Shown: positions 45,394 through 58,800 of the stretch, one piece after another
Numbering within the stretch: the stretch's first letter is position 1
How the letters are laid out: each line of letters begins with the position of its first letter
Assembly: GCF_027943255.1 (NCBI RefSeq)
Contig: NC_072893.1
Coordinates: forward strand, 127,719,784-127,783,783
Source of the DNA: Anastrepha obliqua
Lineage: Eukaryota; Arthropoda; Insecta; Diptera; Tephritidae
DNA: 64,000 bases
Direction of reading: 5' to 3'
Notes under the pieces: generated by a model
What the model was told of the DNA's origin: nothing
Seen by the model: only the letters and a program-made list of their open reading frames with translations
Database searches by the model: none
Position numbers and translations under genes: made by a program

Positions 45394-46687
45394 TAAAAAA
45401 TGGTATATAAAAACAGTAATAAATCATCTGCACAAAAAATTTTTAAGACCCGTCCTTCGGCGTCCACTCAAGAAGCCATTAACCTAACTAGAAAAATGAA
45501 AAACTCGAAATTTAGATTTTTTATATTGGACACTAATCTAAGAAAAAAAAGCAGTGCATCAGTTTTGCGTTCAATATTTTAGAACAATTTTTTTCTTTCT
45601 ATAAATGAGTATAGTGAGCTACATACATATGTATGCGTGTGTGAGTTTTAACTATTGTGTAACAGTTTGCTCGTTATATGCGCAAATTAAAAAAATATTT
45701 ATATAACATTTTCATGTATGTATAAATAAGCATTTTGCGCAATAAAATATATGTGTGTATGTATTAAAAAGTACGCAGCTTCTGGTAGCACATCCATCAT
45801 GTATGTATGTATGTGGTATAGTAACTATATAAATTGCGTAAAAGTGCATTTACCACAATGCATTTGTCTTTCTCTTTTTGCTTTTCACGCTCATACAAAT
45901 GTACAATATTTAACTTAAGTAAAATTATTATTATACATATCTTCAAATGGTTTTTGTTTGTTTTTTCTGTTTTTTGCACCGCTGTATTCAGCTTTTAATA
46001 TCTATTTAAATTGCATTTTAGTATTTATATTAGTTAATAAAAATTTAAATTTTAAATAATTTGGTACCGCATAATTTGCTTAGGTGTTCTCTTCTTTTCA
46101 TTTATTTTCTTTCTCTTTTTTTCTACTTAATAATACAAAGCTTCAATTATTAATATAATTAAACTATATAAATAATACAAACTAAAGCAAAGGTGTTAAG
46201 CAATGCATTAATATTAGTTCATATACGTATGCATTCCACGCACATTTTTATATGTATTTCATTCCTGTTTTCTTGTTTTTTACGAATTTTAAGAAATTAC
46301 AAACCAAAACAATTCTATAGTACTCAGTTGAAGTGCAGAAGTCAATAATTAGGATTGGTCCTCTACGTATTTTCTAACTATAACTTTCTTAATACTTAAA
46401 TAATTTTAAATAAAGTCACTACACTTGAAATAGTGCAAACGAAAAAGTAAAAACCATAACATGTTTGAATTCAATAAATTTGTTATAAGCTCACTTATCA
46501 ACTTAAATTAAATTCCTTCTTCATTTCGCTAAATGCTAATAGCAAAAAAAATATGTGGTTTGGTTTTGATTGAAAATTTCATGTTACAAGTTTCAGCACT
46601 TTTTTCCAATTTCGTCTTTCTCCGCACTACTCCGCGTTATACCATTCTAGATATTAATATGTATGTAGTATTTAGTCTGTCATTAAA
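45394..46687 (-). other. Probable 3' UTR and downstream flank of PhKgamma
   Basis: No other gene lies between the PhKgamma stop (46688-46690) and the SINE. AT-rich, with AATAAA on the minus strand in several places (for example near 46095) and TATG microsatellites at 45800-45815. The polyadenylation site cannot be fixed by eye. Confidence 0.45.
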
Positions 46688-46822
46688 CTATCGACTTAAA
46701 TTGTTGATGTAGAGCGCATGCAACTCTGTGCGTGGGGTGTTCTCGAAGAGAGCGGCACGATTCTGACCCTCACCCTTCTTCACCCAATGACCGTAGACGC
46801 GGAAGGCGCAGCCATCAATGAC
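46688..46822 (-). CDS. PhKgamma: PhKgamma last coding exon
   Basis: Acceptor CCACAG|GTCATTG. Codes for [44 protein letters not shown] and stops at TAG 46690-46688. Confidence 0.93.
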   Translation of the reverse strand, partial: VIDGCAFRVYGHWVKKGEGQNRAALFENTPRTELHALYINNLSR

Positions 46823-49800
46823 CTGTGGAAATCAGAAAAGAAGGTTACAAATGTTTTCAGCTCAGAAGGGCAATGAAAAAAGATAATAAAATAAAATACA
46901 ATAAATAGTAACGAACTAAATCCAAATTTAATTGATTAATTTTGCTTAGAAAAACTTTTTGTGGCTGCTTCATAATTTTGAATATATTTTTATTCTAACA
47001 ATTATTTTAATTTTCTTGTAAAGGGTTTTTCAATAAGGGCTTGTAGATGTTGAAATGGAATAAAATGGCGTTTGCTGTGTGGCACGTAGCGCCGTCCTGC
47101 TGGAACCACATGTCGTCTAGGTCCATATGGTTCAATATGGGCCATAAGAAATCGGAAGGGCCACCACATCTACCGAAAAATGGGCGCAATGCGCGCAACG
47201 TTTGCGTGAACACTCATTTTGATAATAAAGTTTAATTAAAGTTAAATTAAAGTTTTATCATTTGAACGTACTGTTCAATCACGTAACTTGCCATGATGAT
47301 TTGGCATAAACAACTGAATAATAAACAAAAGATTTGACAGATGTCACCAAAACAAAATGGCTGCCACAGGGCGCCAAAATCGACCCGCGCCAATTGAAAA
47401 ACCCTATAAATAAAATAGCAGAAAATAGGTGATTTTCCACTTACCTTACGGAGCACCTTGACCCGATATGGATCGCGTATAGCCTCTTCAACGCGCAGGG
47501 GCTCGGCGGTGTAGCGTAACCGGCGTATCCTGATCATCGCGCGTATAACCAAAATAGCGAATTGGAACTTTTTCCGCGCATTAAAGCGGCTTTGTTTGCG
47601 TAGCTAAATGTATGAATTTGAATAAGAAGTGAAAAGCAATAAATATGGAAGAGAAAGAGAAAAAACATAAATAATTGTTAAAAACTGCTGGTATAGCATT
47701 TCAAAATGATTTATTAAATTGATTGGTTAAGCGCAACTGCAAACAAATTAAGTATGTGAGTGCTACTTACGTATTGGAAGATTTAAAAAAAAAAAAATTA
47801 CGCAACTTTAAGCAACTTTTGGAGTTTCGCAACAATTTAAAATTAAAAATTAAAAGAAAAAAGTAGAACTTCCAATTTCGACAATTTTCAAATTTATATT
47901 TTCCTTTATATTTTTCTATAAAAAAAAATAGATACTCCCTTAAAATGTTACAAAAAAATTAAAAAATCGAGATAGACAATTTTTAATTGAGGAAACATTA
48001 TAAATTAAAAAAATTTACATTTATTGTAGGTCCTTCTTTATTTTTTATTTAGCCAATTAAAAGAAAATATGTAGAACTTTAATTATTTAAAATATGAGAA
48101 AATTAAAAAAAAATTGATATATTATAGAAAATTTTCGAATGTTAGAAAATAGAAAATAATAAATAAATAATTTTAGTTTAATTTAAAAAACATTTTTCAT
48201 TTTAGAAAATAAATTTTGGAAAAATGTAACTATTTTTTAAATTTATTTTTTATTTAATTTGGAAAAAAATTTTGCAAAAAGAACGACAATTTTTCAGTGA
48301 GAGGAAGTTGAAAAATCCAAATTTTTAATGAAGAAAACATTTTACATTTTAGATAGTAAAGAGAGTAAGTTTTGAAAAATTGAGCAAATGATAATATATA
48401 TATTTTTTATTATTATTATATCTTTTTATATACAATTTATTTTGAAATTAAAACAAAAATATTTGTTTATAATTTAAAATTTATAATTTTTTATATTTAA
48501 TAATTTTTTATAATCTATAATTTTTCATAATTCTCATTTTCATTTTATGAAGTTTAAGAAAACGTGTTAAGGAAACTTTGCCCAAATTTAGATTTTTAAT
48601 TTAGATTATTTTTTTTTAATGCGAGGATAAAAAGTTGAGTAAATTAGAATACTTACAAAAAAATTTATTGCTTGAAAGGTAGCAACCTTTTTTTTAGAAA
48701 AAAATTATTTACAGCATTTCTGAAAAACCTGATTATTTAAAATGTTAGATTGAAACTAAAAAGAGAATTTAATTCAAAAAACAAATTTATAATTTTAGAA
48801 AGTAAAAGGGTAAGATTTTAAAATATTGTTTTTCGATATAGAAACAAATTTCAGAAGTAAAAATTTTACTTGAAAAAACTATTTTTCGGATTTCATTATA
48901 TTTTTTATTAAAATATATTATTTTCTTTTCAAATTTTCCAATACTGTTTCAATTCTTCTACATAAATAGCTACAGTCGAAGCTCAAAAACTCAAACCACA
49001 ATAACTTTCAACGAATTACTTTTGCATTAGTTTTGCTACAGTACTTCCATTAATCACAAAGCAATTTTCAACTCGAAATATGTATACATATCTTTTTAGT
49101 TTTATAAATTCGTATGCATATTGTTGTTGCGTAAGTTTTAAGTTATTAACTTTCGACTGTATTTGTTAATTGTTAGGTTTGTGTGAATATTACATATGCA
49201 TGTATGTATGTACATATGTAGTATATCTTATTTTAAATGAACATAAATAACCAATGCAAACTGTGGACGGGTATAAAAAGTGAAAACGTAAGATTAGAAG
49301 AAAAAGCCTAAGTGTAAGAAATAATTAGAAAACTCTGTATGAAGTTCTTGAAGTGTCAAGGTTATATAGATGCTAATAAAATGTGTGCTAATCAAAACAA
49401 AACTGGCAATACAACAATATTAACAAGAAACCAACAAGCGCCCATAAAAATTTTTTTCATAACTATTATTTAAAATATCATTAAATAATTGTGATTAGTT
49501 AGGTTGTTAATTAAAATGTGCTTATTTTGATAATTTCTAAATACAAAATTTGCTGTTCGCATAAAATTAATACTTCATATTTATATATTGTATACATATT
49601 TCGTTTTTATAGTTCTTGCTGTTGTTGTTGGTACTCACAAGCAAATTCTCATTGCCACAACACCAACTGATTGTAAGAGATTTCACAGCTGATTTTAATT
49701 GCTTACTAGCACTAGGACGCTACGTATGCACACGTGTGTATTGTACATAGATCGATACACATATATACACACACATAAAGAAAGTATGTATGTGTATTTG

Positions 49801-52800
49801 GAGGAGTGTTGTAGAATCACACAAATGCACGCAGGCACAGGAACTTAGTATGTTTGTGGGAAGAGTATTGTTGCACACGCACATATAACGAGTACATACA
49901 AATGCATAAAAGTAACAGAACAAAAAAACAAAAAAAAAAATAATAATAACAAAAGTTAAAAATTTGGTATGTTTAGTTGATTTGTATACATATGTATGTA
50001 TGTATGTATGTATGCATGTAAATTGAGGGGAAATAAAACTACTACTCCTTTCCTCTCAGTGTTTTGGTAATTATATAGACTTAAGGAACACACACGCACA
50101 CACATAACACACAATGTGATGGTTTCGTGAATTATTTTTGAGCTAACGTTTAGAATAATGTAGTTTTACAACAATAAAAATGCTACAGCCTTATGCGCTA
50201 GGTGTGGTTTGCATGCATTGAAGTAGTGGAGCTGGGTTTGTGCAAGTTTTCGTTCCAAAGAGCAAATGCGTTGAAGCAACAGATACATACATATGCACAT
50301 ATTTATGTATGTATATAATTATTTTGTTCTATATAGTAAAAAATGGTATTATTAAGATATTCATACACCTAAGCATATAAAATGTGGGTGGAGGAAGCAT
50401 TAGACGGTGACAAAAACTACATAAATATGTACACACATACACTAGGTATCATAAGTCTACGTCCCTCCTATTTTTAAATACTATTTATCATGAAATTCTA
50501 ACGGGAAGCTTCGTATGAATCTTCGATGTTTACTATCGCCTGGCAACAAAAAAAAAAATCACCGCAATGCTTCGCCATAAATTTTAACGGTACTTATTTT
50601 CGGTAATATATTACGTAGTTAGACGAGCGTCAAAAGTGTACACTCGTCATTTGCGGATTCGATTTTTGTGTTGTAAATTTTTTTCACTTTTAATTTTTTC
50701 AACTATCTACCTAAGAGCGTAGCGTGTACATACACTTATTATAATATTATTATTATGAATACTATTGTATATTTTACAAATAATACCTACAGATGTATTT
50801 GATTAATTTATGATAAAATATTACTATTACTATTTACTGGATTGAAACAAAAGTAGAAATATACAAAACATAATAAGTACTAATCTGGAGATTATATTAA
50901 ATTATCACATTACTTTTTCTAATCCTTGCACATATGTATGCTTCTCTGTAATGGAGGAGCAATATGAGAATTTTATTGTAGTTTTAGATAATTTTTTAAA
51001 TTTCAAAAATTTACAATCAAATAATTTGAAAATGTCTTTAATAAAATTTAATATGACAACTTTTACTTTGTAAATCATTTAATTTATTATGAATCTGTGA
51101 AATAATAATGCACATACGTGTATACATCTACAGTGAGTGTCAATGAAAATCGTACAGTTATTGTTTGGTATCTTTTCTTGTTTAATTTTTTGGTAATTTA
51201 TTATAAAAATGAAATAGCGACAACTCTCATAACTTCTAAATTCTGAAGAGTTGCTATTTCAAAATGGCATGATAAGGTGAGAAAATTAACTAAGCTACAA
51301 AACTGTATACCCGAAAAATTTAGGAAAAATCTGATAAAAAAATGTATGAACTTTATTCATTTTTCGTAAGTTTTTTAAGAAATCTGGAATTATGATTTAT
51401 ACTGTTTTACAATGCGAATTATATTTTTATAATAAATCAACAAAAAGGTAAAAAATGGAAAAAATACCTTTCATGACAGCTGATTGTCAATTTTGCAGCT
51501 AATCTGCCTTATGTGAACGGGTAGATTAATTTTTGTGGATGTACTGCTAATTACTGCATATGTGAACGTCTTTTAAGTAAAAAACTATTTATGGACGTAT
51601 AAAAAAAAGTAAGAAAAAAATGAAATATGTGATATGTAAACGGGCTAGACGGTAAATTATTTTTCTACAATAAATAAAAAAAATTATAATATCTATTCTA
51701 CCCACTAAGTACAAGATTATTCTACATACTGAAGTAAAAAAAATAAAGAATCTCCAATGTTAGTTGTTAATATTGTTAGCTTAAAAATAATTGGAATTAG
51801 TTATATACATCTACTCCAAAATATATATGTAAGCATGTATGCTTTTGCTATCAATAAAGGTGCATATACGGATATTTTATTTACATAAATACGCAAAAAC
51901 AAGTTGTAAATAGTATTACTTTGTGTTTTTGAAAGTTAGCAAAAAATAGCAACTAACCTATAAAGCAATACTTTATAAATATATATATTTGTACGCCACC
52001 CAAAGCGGAACCACTAAAGCATGGGTATAAAGATGTACTGAGAAGAAATATGTATGTATGCAAAATGATAGAGTGTTGGAATAACCACAAAAATGTATGA
52101 GAAAGGAAGGAAAAACTGGATACACTAAGAGTTAGCCAAAAGTTTTGTGTACAAAAACAAAACCCGTACAGCAAGTAGAGTACTCAAACGTAGCTGGAAA
52201 TATTTTATCTACAGGTAAAAGTGTTGTAAATCGTTGAGTTTAGAAAAAAATACATGACATGCGTATACAGCCTGCATAAATTTAGGTTGAGCTTTTACTC
52301 AGGCAAGCCGAGTTTTATGCCACCGATATGGCACAAGCAAGCACACATAATTCTTCAAGAACAATGCTGCAAATGTATGTATATTTATTTTCCTAAACCT
52401 GCCTATTATTAGCATTATTATAAATGTTAATATTAAATATTTCGCTAAAAACATAAAATATCAACTTAGGTTAGAACATAATTTTATTGAAAAATAAGCA
52501 CGATACCCGAAATTCATGTGCGTTAGCAAAAATTAACAATTAAGTCCTTACTGAACTTAACACTCCAGCTACGCTATGTCCTACAGACTTTTTAAATTCA
52601 AACTCCCTACCAAATTCTAATCGCTAACAAATTTTAGAGCTGCATAAAGCGCTGAACTCCACAAGGCCTAGAATACTTGGTATGGAGTACTAGCTATGTA
52701 ATTGTAAGTAAGTGAAATAATTAAATAAATATTTCAAACTAATTTTCTCAACAGCATCAAAGAATTATCTTTTTAGCCACAAATAATATGATAATTGTAA

Positions 52801-55800
52801 AGGCAATAGGAATTTAGGCGCCTAACCTGTGCGTCGTAATTTAGGGACTCAACACAACAATGCGACAAACTATTCGATGTGGTAGCGGACGTAGTTGTCG
52901 CTGTCGCCGTTGTTTCGTCTGTTGACGTCAACGTCAACGTCTGCTGTGGCGAGCTCGGTGCTAGTGAGTGGTATGAAGTGGAAGCGGATGAAGTGGATGA
53001 TATGCCTACACCTGTTAATGAATGTATGTCGTGTTGTTGTTGCTGTTGAGATGCTTGTTGATCTACTTGCAGCGCTTGACCGTGCTGACATTGACAATAA
53101 TGAAGATACGGTTTTAAATGGCAATGATGAGTTTGAGAATAATGAGATTGAGAATGATGATGACTATTATTGTGGTTAGTGTGATTTTGGTGGTTGTGGT
53201 GGTGATCGTAGAACTGCGTTGTTGGCACCTGTTGTTCATATGCTTGTTGTTGTTGCTGCTGTTGCGGTTTTTGCCGATATAACTGCTGCTGTTGCTGTTG
53301 CTCTTGCATTGCAAATGGCGTCGGCGTCTGCGTCGGCGCCGCATTGCCAATACTGTTATTATATGTTTTTGTTGCTGAAAACGTATCCGGACCAGCCGTG
53401 AAATTTATAAACATATTGCCACCATTACTTTGATAATTGCTTTGGTTATAAGTAGTACAATTTGAAAAAGCTGCTGTGAATTTTGAAGAGGTTGTGGAAG
53501 GAGTATTTGTATTACTATGATTATTCGCTTGTTTACTTAAGTACAAGTTTGTCATGCTGATGCGGTTGTTGTTGTTAGAGTTATAGTTGGAATTAGGGGA
53601 ATGTTGTATGTTGTTGCTGTAGCTCGTCCGAGTTTTATTAAAATTGGCATCATAAAATAACTGATTGCCATTGCTAAGTGTGTTGCGTATATTTTGCGAT
53701 TTAAGATGATAAGTGGTGCGGCCATCTGACGACGATTCAGGGCATAAAACCTAAAAATATACAGAAACAAAGAGAGAAGAGAGAGAGAGAGAGAAAAGAA
53801 AAATGGGCGGGCGGGACACAGTGTGAGAGGAGGAAAATTGGATGAGATTGGTTGACGATTAGAAATGTGCGTACAAATTTAATTTTGTATTTTTTATTTT
53901 TATAAAATCTAATTTTATTTTCATAATTTAAGGCAAATAAACGCACAAATGCTCAGGCTTGGCTTAAGCCGATATTTTTCACAAAATAAAAACAAAAAAA
54001 AAAAAACAATGATAATAATTACATATATGTATAATTTTAACACATTTAGGGATGATTGGGGTTAGGGGTTTGGGGCGCAATGTTTGCCTGCTAAAACCAA
54101 CGACGAGATAGAGGAAAATATTTTGCGATTGCTGTCATTTTGACAGTACTGGGTCGGGTCGGGACCTTCGGCCAATGAAGGCCCGACTTGCGTGGTGACA
54201 CTTTTACGGTTACTTTTTATAATACTAAGGCTTTCTATTAAAAATGTACAATATATAATAAATATTGTTTCTTACGAATAAAGCCTATACAAATCGATAT
54301 TTTAGATTCGTTCATTATGCAAGTGCAAAAAAAAAATTAATTATAAAATTTGAGTGCGCACATTTATTGGACTAGTCGGTTTAAACACTAACTTTAGCAC
54401 CTGTTGCACGCTAGACAAATTTATAAATACCAACTCAGCAGAAACGGTCAAGTCTAAAATTTCTAAATTTCCTTGAAAATATTTTCCATCATTTTTTTTT
54501 GTAAATACTTAAATGATGTTGTGTTTACTTTTCTTAATCCTCTAACTTCTTCATTGCTTCGTCTTTCTTGTGCGTAGTCGTTAAAAAATAAAAATTTTTG
54601 GGAATTACTAATTTACATTTATGAAATTTAATTTTGATATGTTATTTTCTATTCCAAAACCTATATATGCACCTTTAAATTAATAGAGTAAAACAGTTGC
54701 TTAAAATAATAAAAGAATTATATATATTTTAAGAGCTGAACATGCACTTTATTCGAAAAAAGTTTTAAAATAAATTCTACATGCAAATAGCAGAATATAT
54801 GCATAGCAAAACGAAAATTTAATTGCATATACAAACATGTTCGTATTGAAAAATTATAAAATATTTTACAAAATCGAACGGTTGCAAGTCAAATTAAAAT
54901 AAATATTATACTAACTTAAAAGGTATTCACAATATTGCGCACGATTGGTTCAATGATAAAGCATTTATTAACAATGAATTTAGAATAGATCTGCATTTAG
55001 ATTTAAATTTGAATTTAGTGAAACATTAATTAAAAAAATATAAAAAGACATAAAAAAAATATTAAAAAAAAACTATATATTTTGTACATATAACTGGAAA
55101 ATCGAGGTTTGAGAATATATGGATTCACTTTCGAAAAATTGTTAAGCAGAAAACGAAAGTTTGACATGCGTCAAAAATATTTCACCGAGATGTACTGCAC
55201 TAAAAGTAATAAATTTTATACCAAGAGAATTGTATTTTCGAAAAATTTTATTCTATTAGTATTTATAAAGGGTTTTCCAATAAGAGGTGTTATTTTGATA
55301 TTCAAAGAAAAATGTTATTTTTTAATATAAATGATCGGAAGTTTATTTCATTTATTATTTATAAAGAGGAAGGTATGCCGTTAATAGTGGAAAATAACAT
55401 CAGGCAAATTACCACCACGACCACGCTTACAGGACAATATCCTCTTCATGAAATTTTCCATAACCGAATTGCAAAGTGCTTGCCCTATGTCCTAAATAGC
55501 CTCACGAATTCCATCTTTGAGGTCTTGCATCGACCCTGGGCTGTTGGCGTAGATCTTTTCTTTCACGTGGCCCCAAAGAAAAGAGTCACAAGGTGTTAAA
55601 TCACAAAATCTCGGTGGCCAATTGTGATCAAATATTATTTATCTGGTTCCTTAGTTGTAGCGCAAAAGGGCGTTCTATGTGTGTGTCTTTCAGGGACAGC
55701 CACCCAAGCTTAACCCTCCGTGGGGCACCCAGGGCTGGCCAGACTGGCTTTCGACTTTGGACGTGAATTTAACATATTTCTATTATAGCTAATGACTTCA

Positions 55801-58800
55801 GCTTCCAGGTACCTTCTTAAAATTTAATTTTCTATCGATTTATGGATATAACCTTTTGAAAAGGATCCTTGAAAGGGACGATCAAATGTCCAGACCCGGA
55901 TACCCAACCGAAGGTTTTAAAAAGGTGTCCAACGGAGGGTTAATCTAACTTTCTTTTAATTTCTGTTTTAGTAAACCCATTTTTGGCCATTAAAACCAGC
56001 GAGTTTTCAGTTATATACCAAAATTCAATCAGATCAATAAATATTATATAAACATTAAGTGCGCAACTTTATGACTACCTCTTTAACTTTTACATTTTCT
56101 TATAAAAAAACTAAAAATTTATTTGCATATCCATAAGTTTTTTTGTATCTGCTACACTTAAAAACAAAAATCATAAATGTATTTCACAATTTAAAAAACG
56201 TAAAAAATGCAACTGAAAACCCAAAAGCAAGTTGTAAAATGAGACACGCACAAAATAAACAACAAGAAAACGTATACAAAAAAGAAGAAACACAAAAAAG
56301 GAAATTAGCAAGAGAACACACTTCGTATGACAAGGTAAAAACAATGCAGAGAACAAAACAGAGCCTTACACACAGCGTAAGCAAATTTTTTTGAGTTCCA
56401 ATTTTTTTTTTTTCTATATTAATTCTGATAAAACAAAAGTGATTGCTGTCAAAAGCCAAACATAAGAAAATATTTGTAGTTGAATAGATTTTTGAATAAC
56501 TTAGCTCGCTTTTAGCTTAGGCTGTATGCAATGCAATCATTTCCCTTTCTATTTAACAAAACACAACAAACGCATGTAATTAATTAAAAAAAAAAAAACA
56601 ATGCATAAATACATATTATATTAAAATAGTTAGCGTCTAAATGGGTTAAATTAAATTAATTTTAATAAAAAATAGAAAATTTGGTAGTGTAGAAAGATCA
56701 ACACAATCACTCTTTGTTTCTTTCTAGTTGTTGTACTATTTATAATGTTAGCAAAGTAACAATAAGTATTGTAGTTATATTTATGAATGTGGTTTTTTGT
56801 TTTGTAGTTGTTGTTTTTGTTTCTATTCAATATGCAGAAACATTTCGTTACCAGTGCAATGTCATTGATGCGACTCATTCTCCTAGATTTGGTGGATAGG
56901 CTGCGCTTCAGTCCATCGATATTTTGCTCGAATAACTTTTCGAGTGTTACGAGATCGAACATTTGATTGATGGATTGATTATTTTGATTTGAATTGTTTT
57001 CCCAATAAATTTTGTGTCGCAAAATTTTTGGCAACAAATTTGGGTATGTTAATTTTTATTTTTTTTTCGAATTTATTGTAGGTGCGTTGGTAAATAATTA
57101 GAGACGTGTAAATTTTTGAGATTCACAAATTTTTGTACGATAGCCGAATGTGATATTAAATTTTGCACATCGTTTTATAATTTGTATATTTCAAGTGGTA
57201 GGTAGTGAGTAAATGAAAGAAAAAAAGAAAGAAAATCATAGTTAGAAATTATGAGAAAACAAAGAAAATATGTTTTCAAAAAAATATAAAAATTGAGAAA
57301 AAAAAAATACATCGCTACCGACGACAATTTAAGTAACCAGCAAAAATATAACATTTTATAATCATTTTATAGTATTACGTCCTATACTAAATATGTTATA
57401 AAAGCAAAATGTATTGAAAATGGTATGCTAATAAAAAAGAAATTTAATTATTGAGTGTTCTAAGAAAAAAAAAAGAAAATAGTGGCATACAAAAAGGCTA
57501 ATTAGAAAAAAATACGCGTTACAGTGTTCTGGTGTTCGCAGAAAGAGTGATAGAGTGTCATCAAGATATACTATTATACGCTGAATATTTGTATGTATAG
57601 AAAAGTTTATAGTTTACTCATTTATAAACTGCAATTCGTCTTGACCTCCAGAAAAATACATAATGTGAAAAAGTAGAGGGGTGAGCAAAAAGTTTGTGTG
57701 CGTTTTTTTACACTAAATATTTGTTGTTTTTTAATATTTAAATATCTCTTCTTATTTAAATTTTGTTTATTTTTAAACAGTTTTTGTTTGACTTACCATC
57801 TGGTTGAAGAATGGATGCTTTAATACTTCCTTCACTGTGATTCGTTTCGCAGGATCGACGACTAGACATTTGCGTATCAGATCCTTTGGATCCTCTGTGT
57901 GGCGAGAATTAGAACAATCGATATATTAACGTGTTTGTAATTTGAATATAATAGGTTGGGGGAAAAATAAATCCACTATTTTCTCGGTAGATGGCTGTAG
58001 TGATCGATATCGCGTAAAGCATAGATGAAACAATTTAAAGTTTATGCTCGTTGTCAAGGTGACATTTCTCATTAAAAAACTTCTTTTGCTATTTTTTGTT
58101 TGTGTTAACAATGGAAGTTGTCGATAATATCGAGAAAATCACTGAAATAATCGAGGTTGGCCGGCATCGCTTAGGAGCTAAAGATCGACCATAAAACAGT
58201 TTTAAACAATTTGCGCAAAAATAATGGATTTATTTTTCTCCCTAAAATCTTTTTTTTTTGTTTTTTTTTTTTTTACCTGATATATCAGCCCATTCGGGCG
58301 AGGTGAAACTATATTTGCCCTCCATTATATTGCGCAGCATGACCATCTGTTTGCGGTGCCAAAACGGTGGACAACCAACTAGCAATGTGAACATAATGAC
58401 GCCGCAGGCCCAACTAGTGGATTATTGGAAATAAATATGATTATACCTGTATTAAATTTTCGCACTAGATTCAGATTGCAGGTGCGTAGATAGCGTATAA
58501 CTAACTTTTTATATTATTTACTTTTATACTCACATATCAACTTCTTTGGAATAGCCTGGCGACCCCTCAAACATATTACATTTTAGTGTTTCCGGTGCCA
58601 AGTAACCGGGCGTGCCACAAAGGTCTGAAAGAGAGAAAAACCGTAAGAAAAACAGCTTACAACAAAAAAAAATAAACACAAGACTATTCGTAAAATCATA
58701 AAATCCAGCCTTGCCAACGCAGCACATCCCTCTACCACTCACCTGCCAACTTTTCATCGCCCTTCAGCTGCCGCGCGAAGCCAAAATCTGTTATCTTAAC

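Larger units (their letters stand above)
53751..57796 (-). other. PhKgamma intron of about 4.0 kb
   Basis: Holds a mariner-type fragment (55266-55629), a TTAA-flanked miniature element (55714-55939), a GC-rich hairpin (54158-54187), and otherwise AT-rich DNA. No extra exon seen. Confidence 0.55.
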
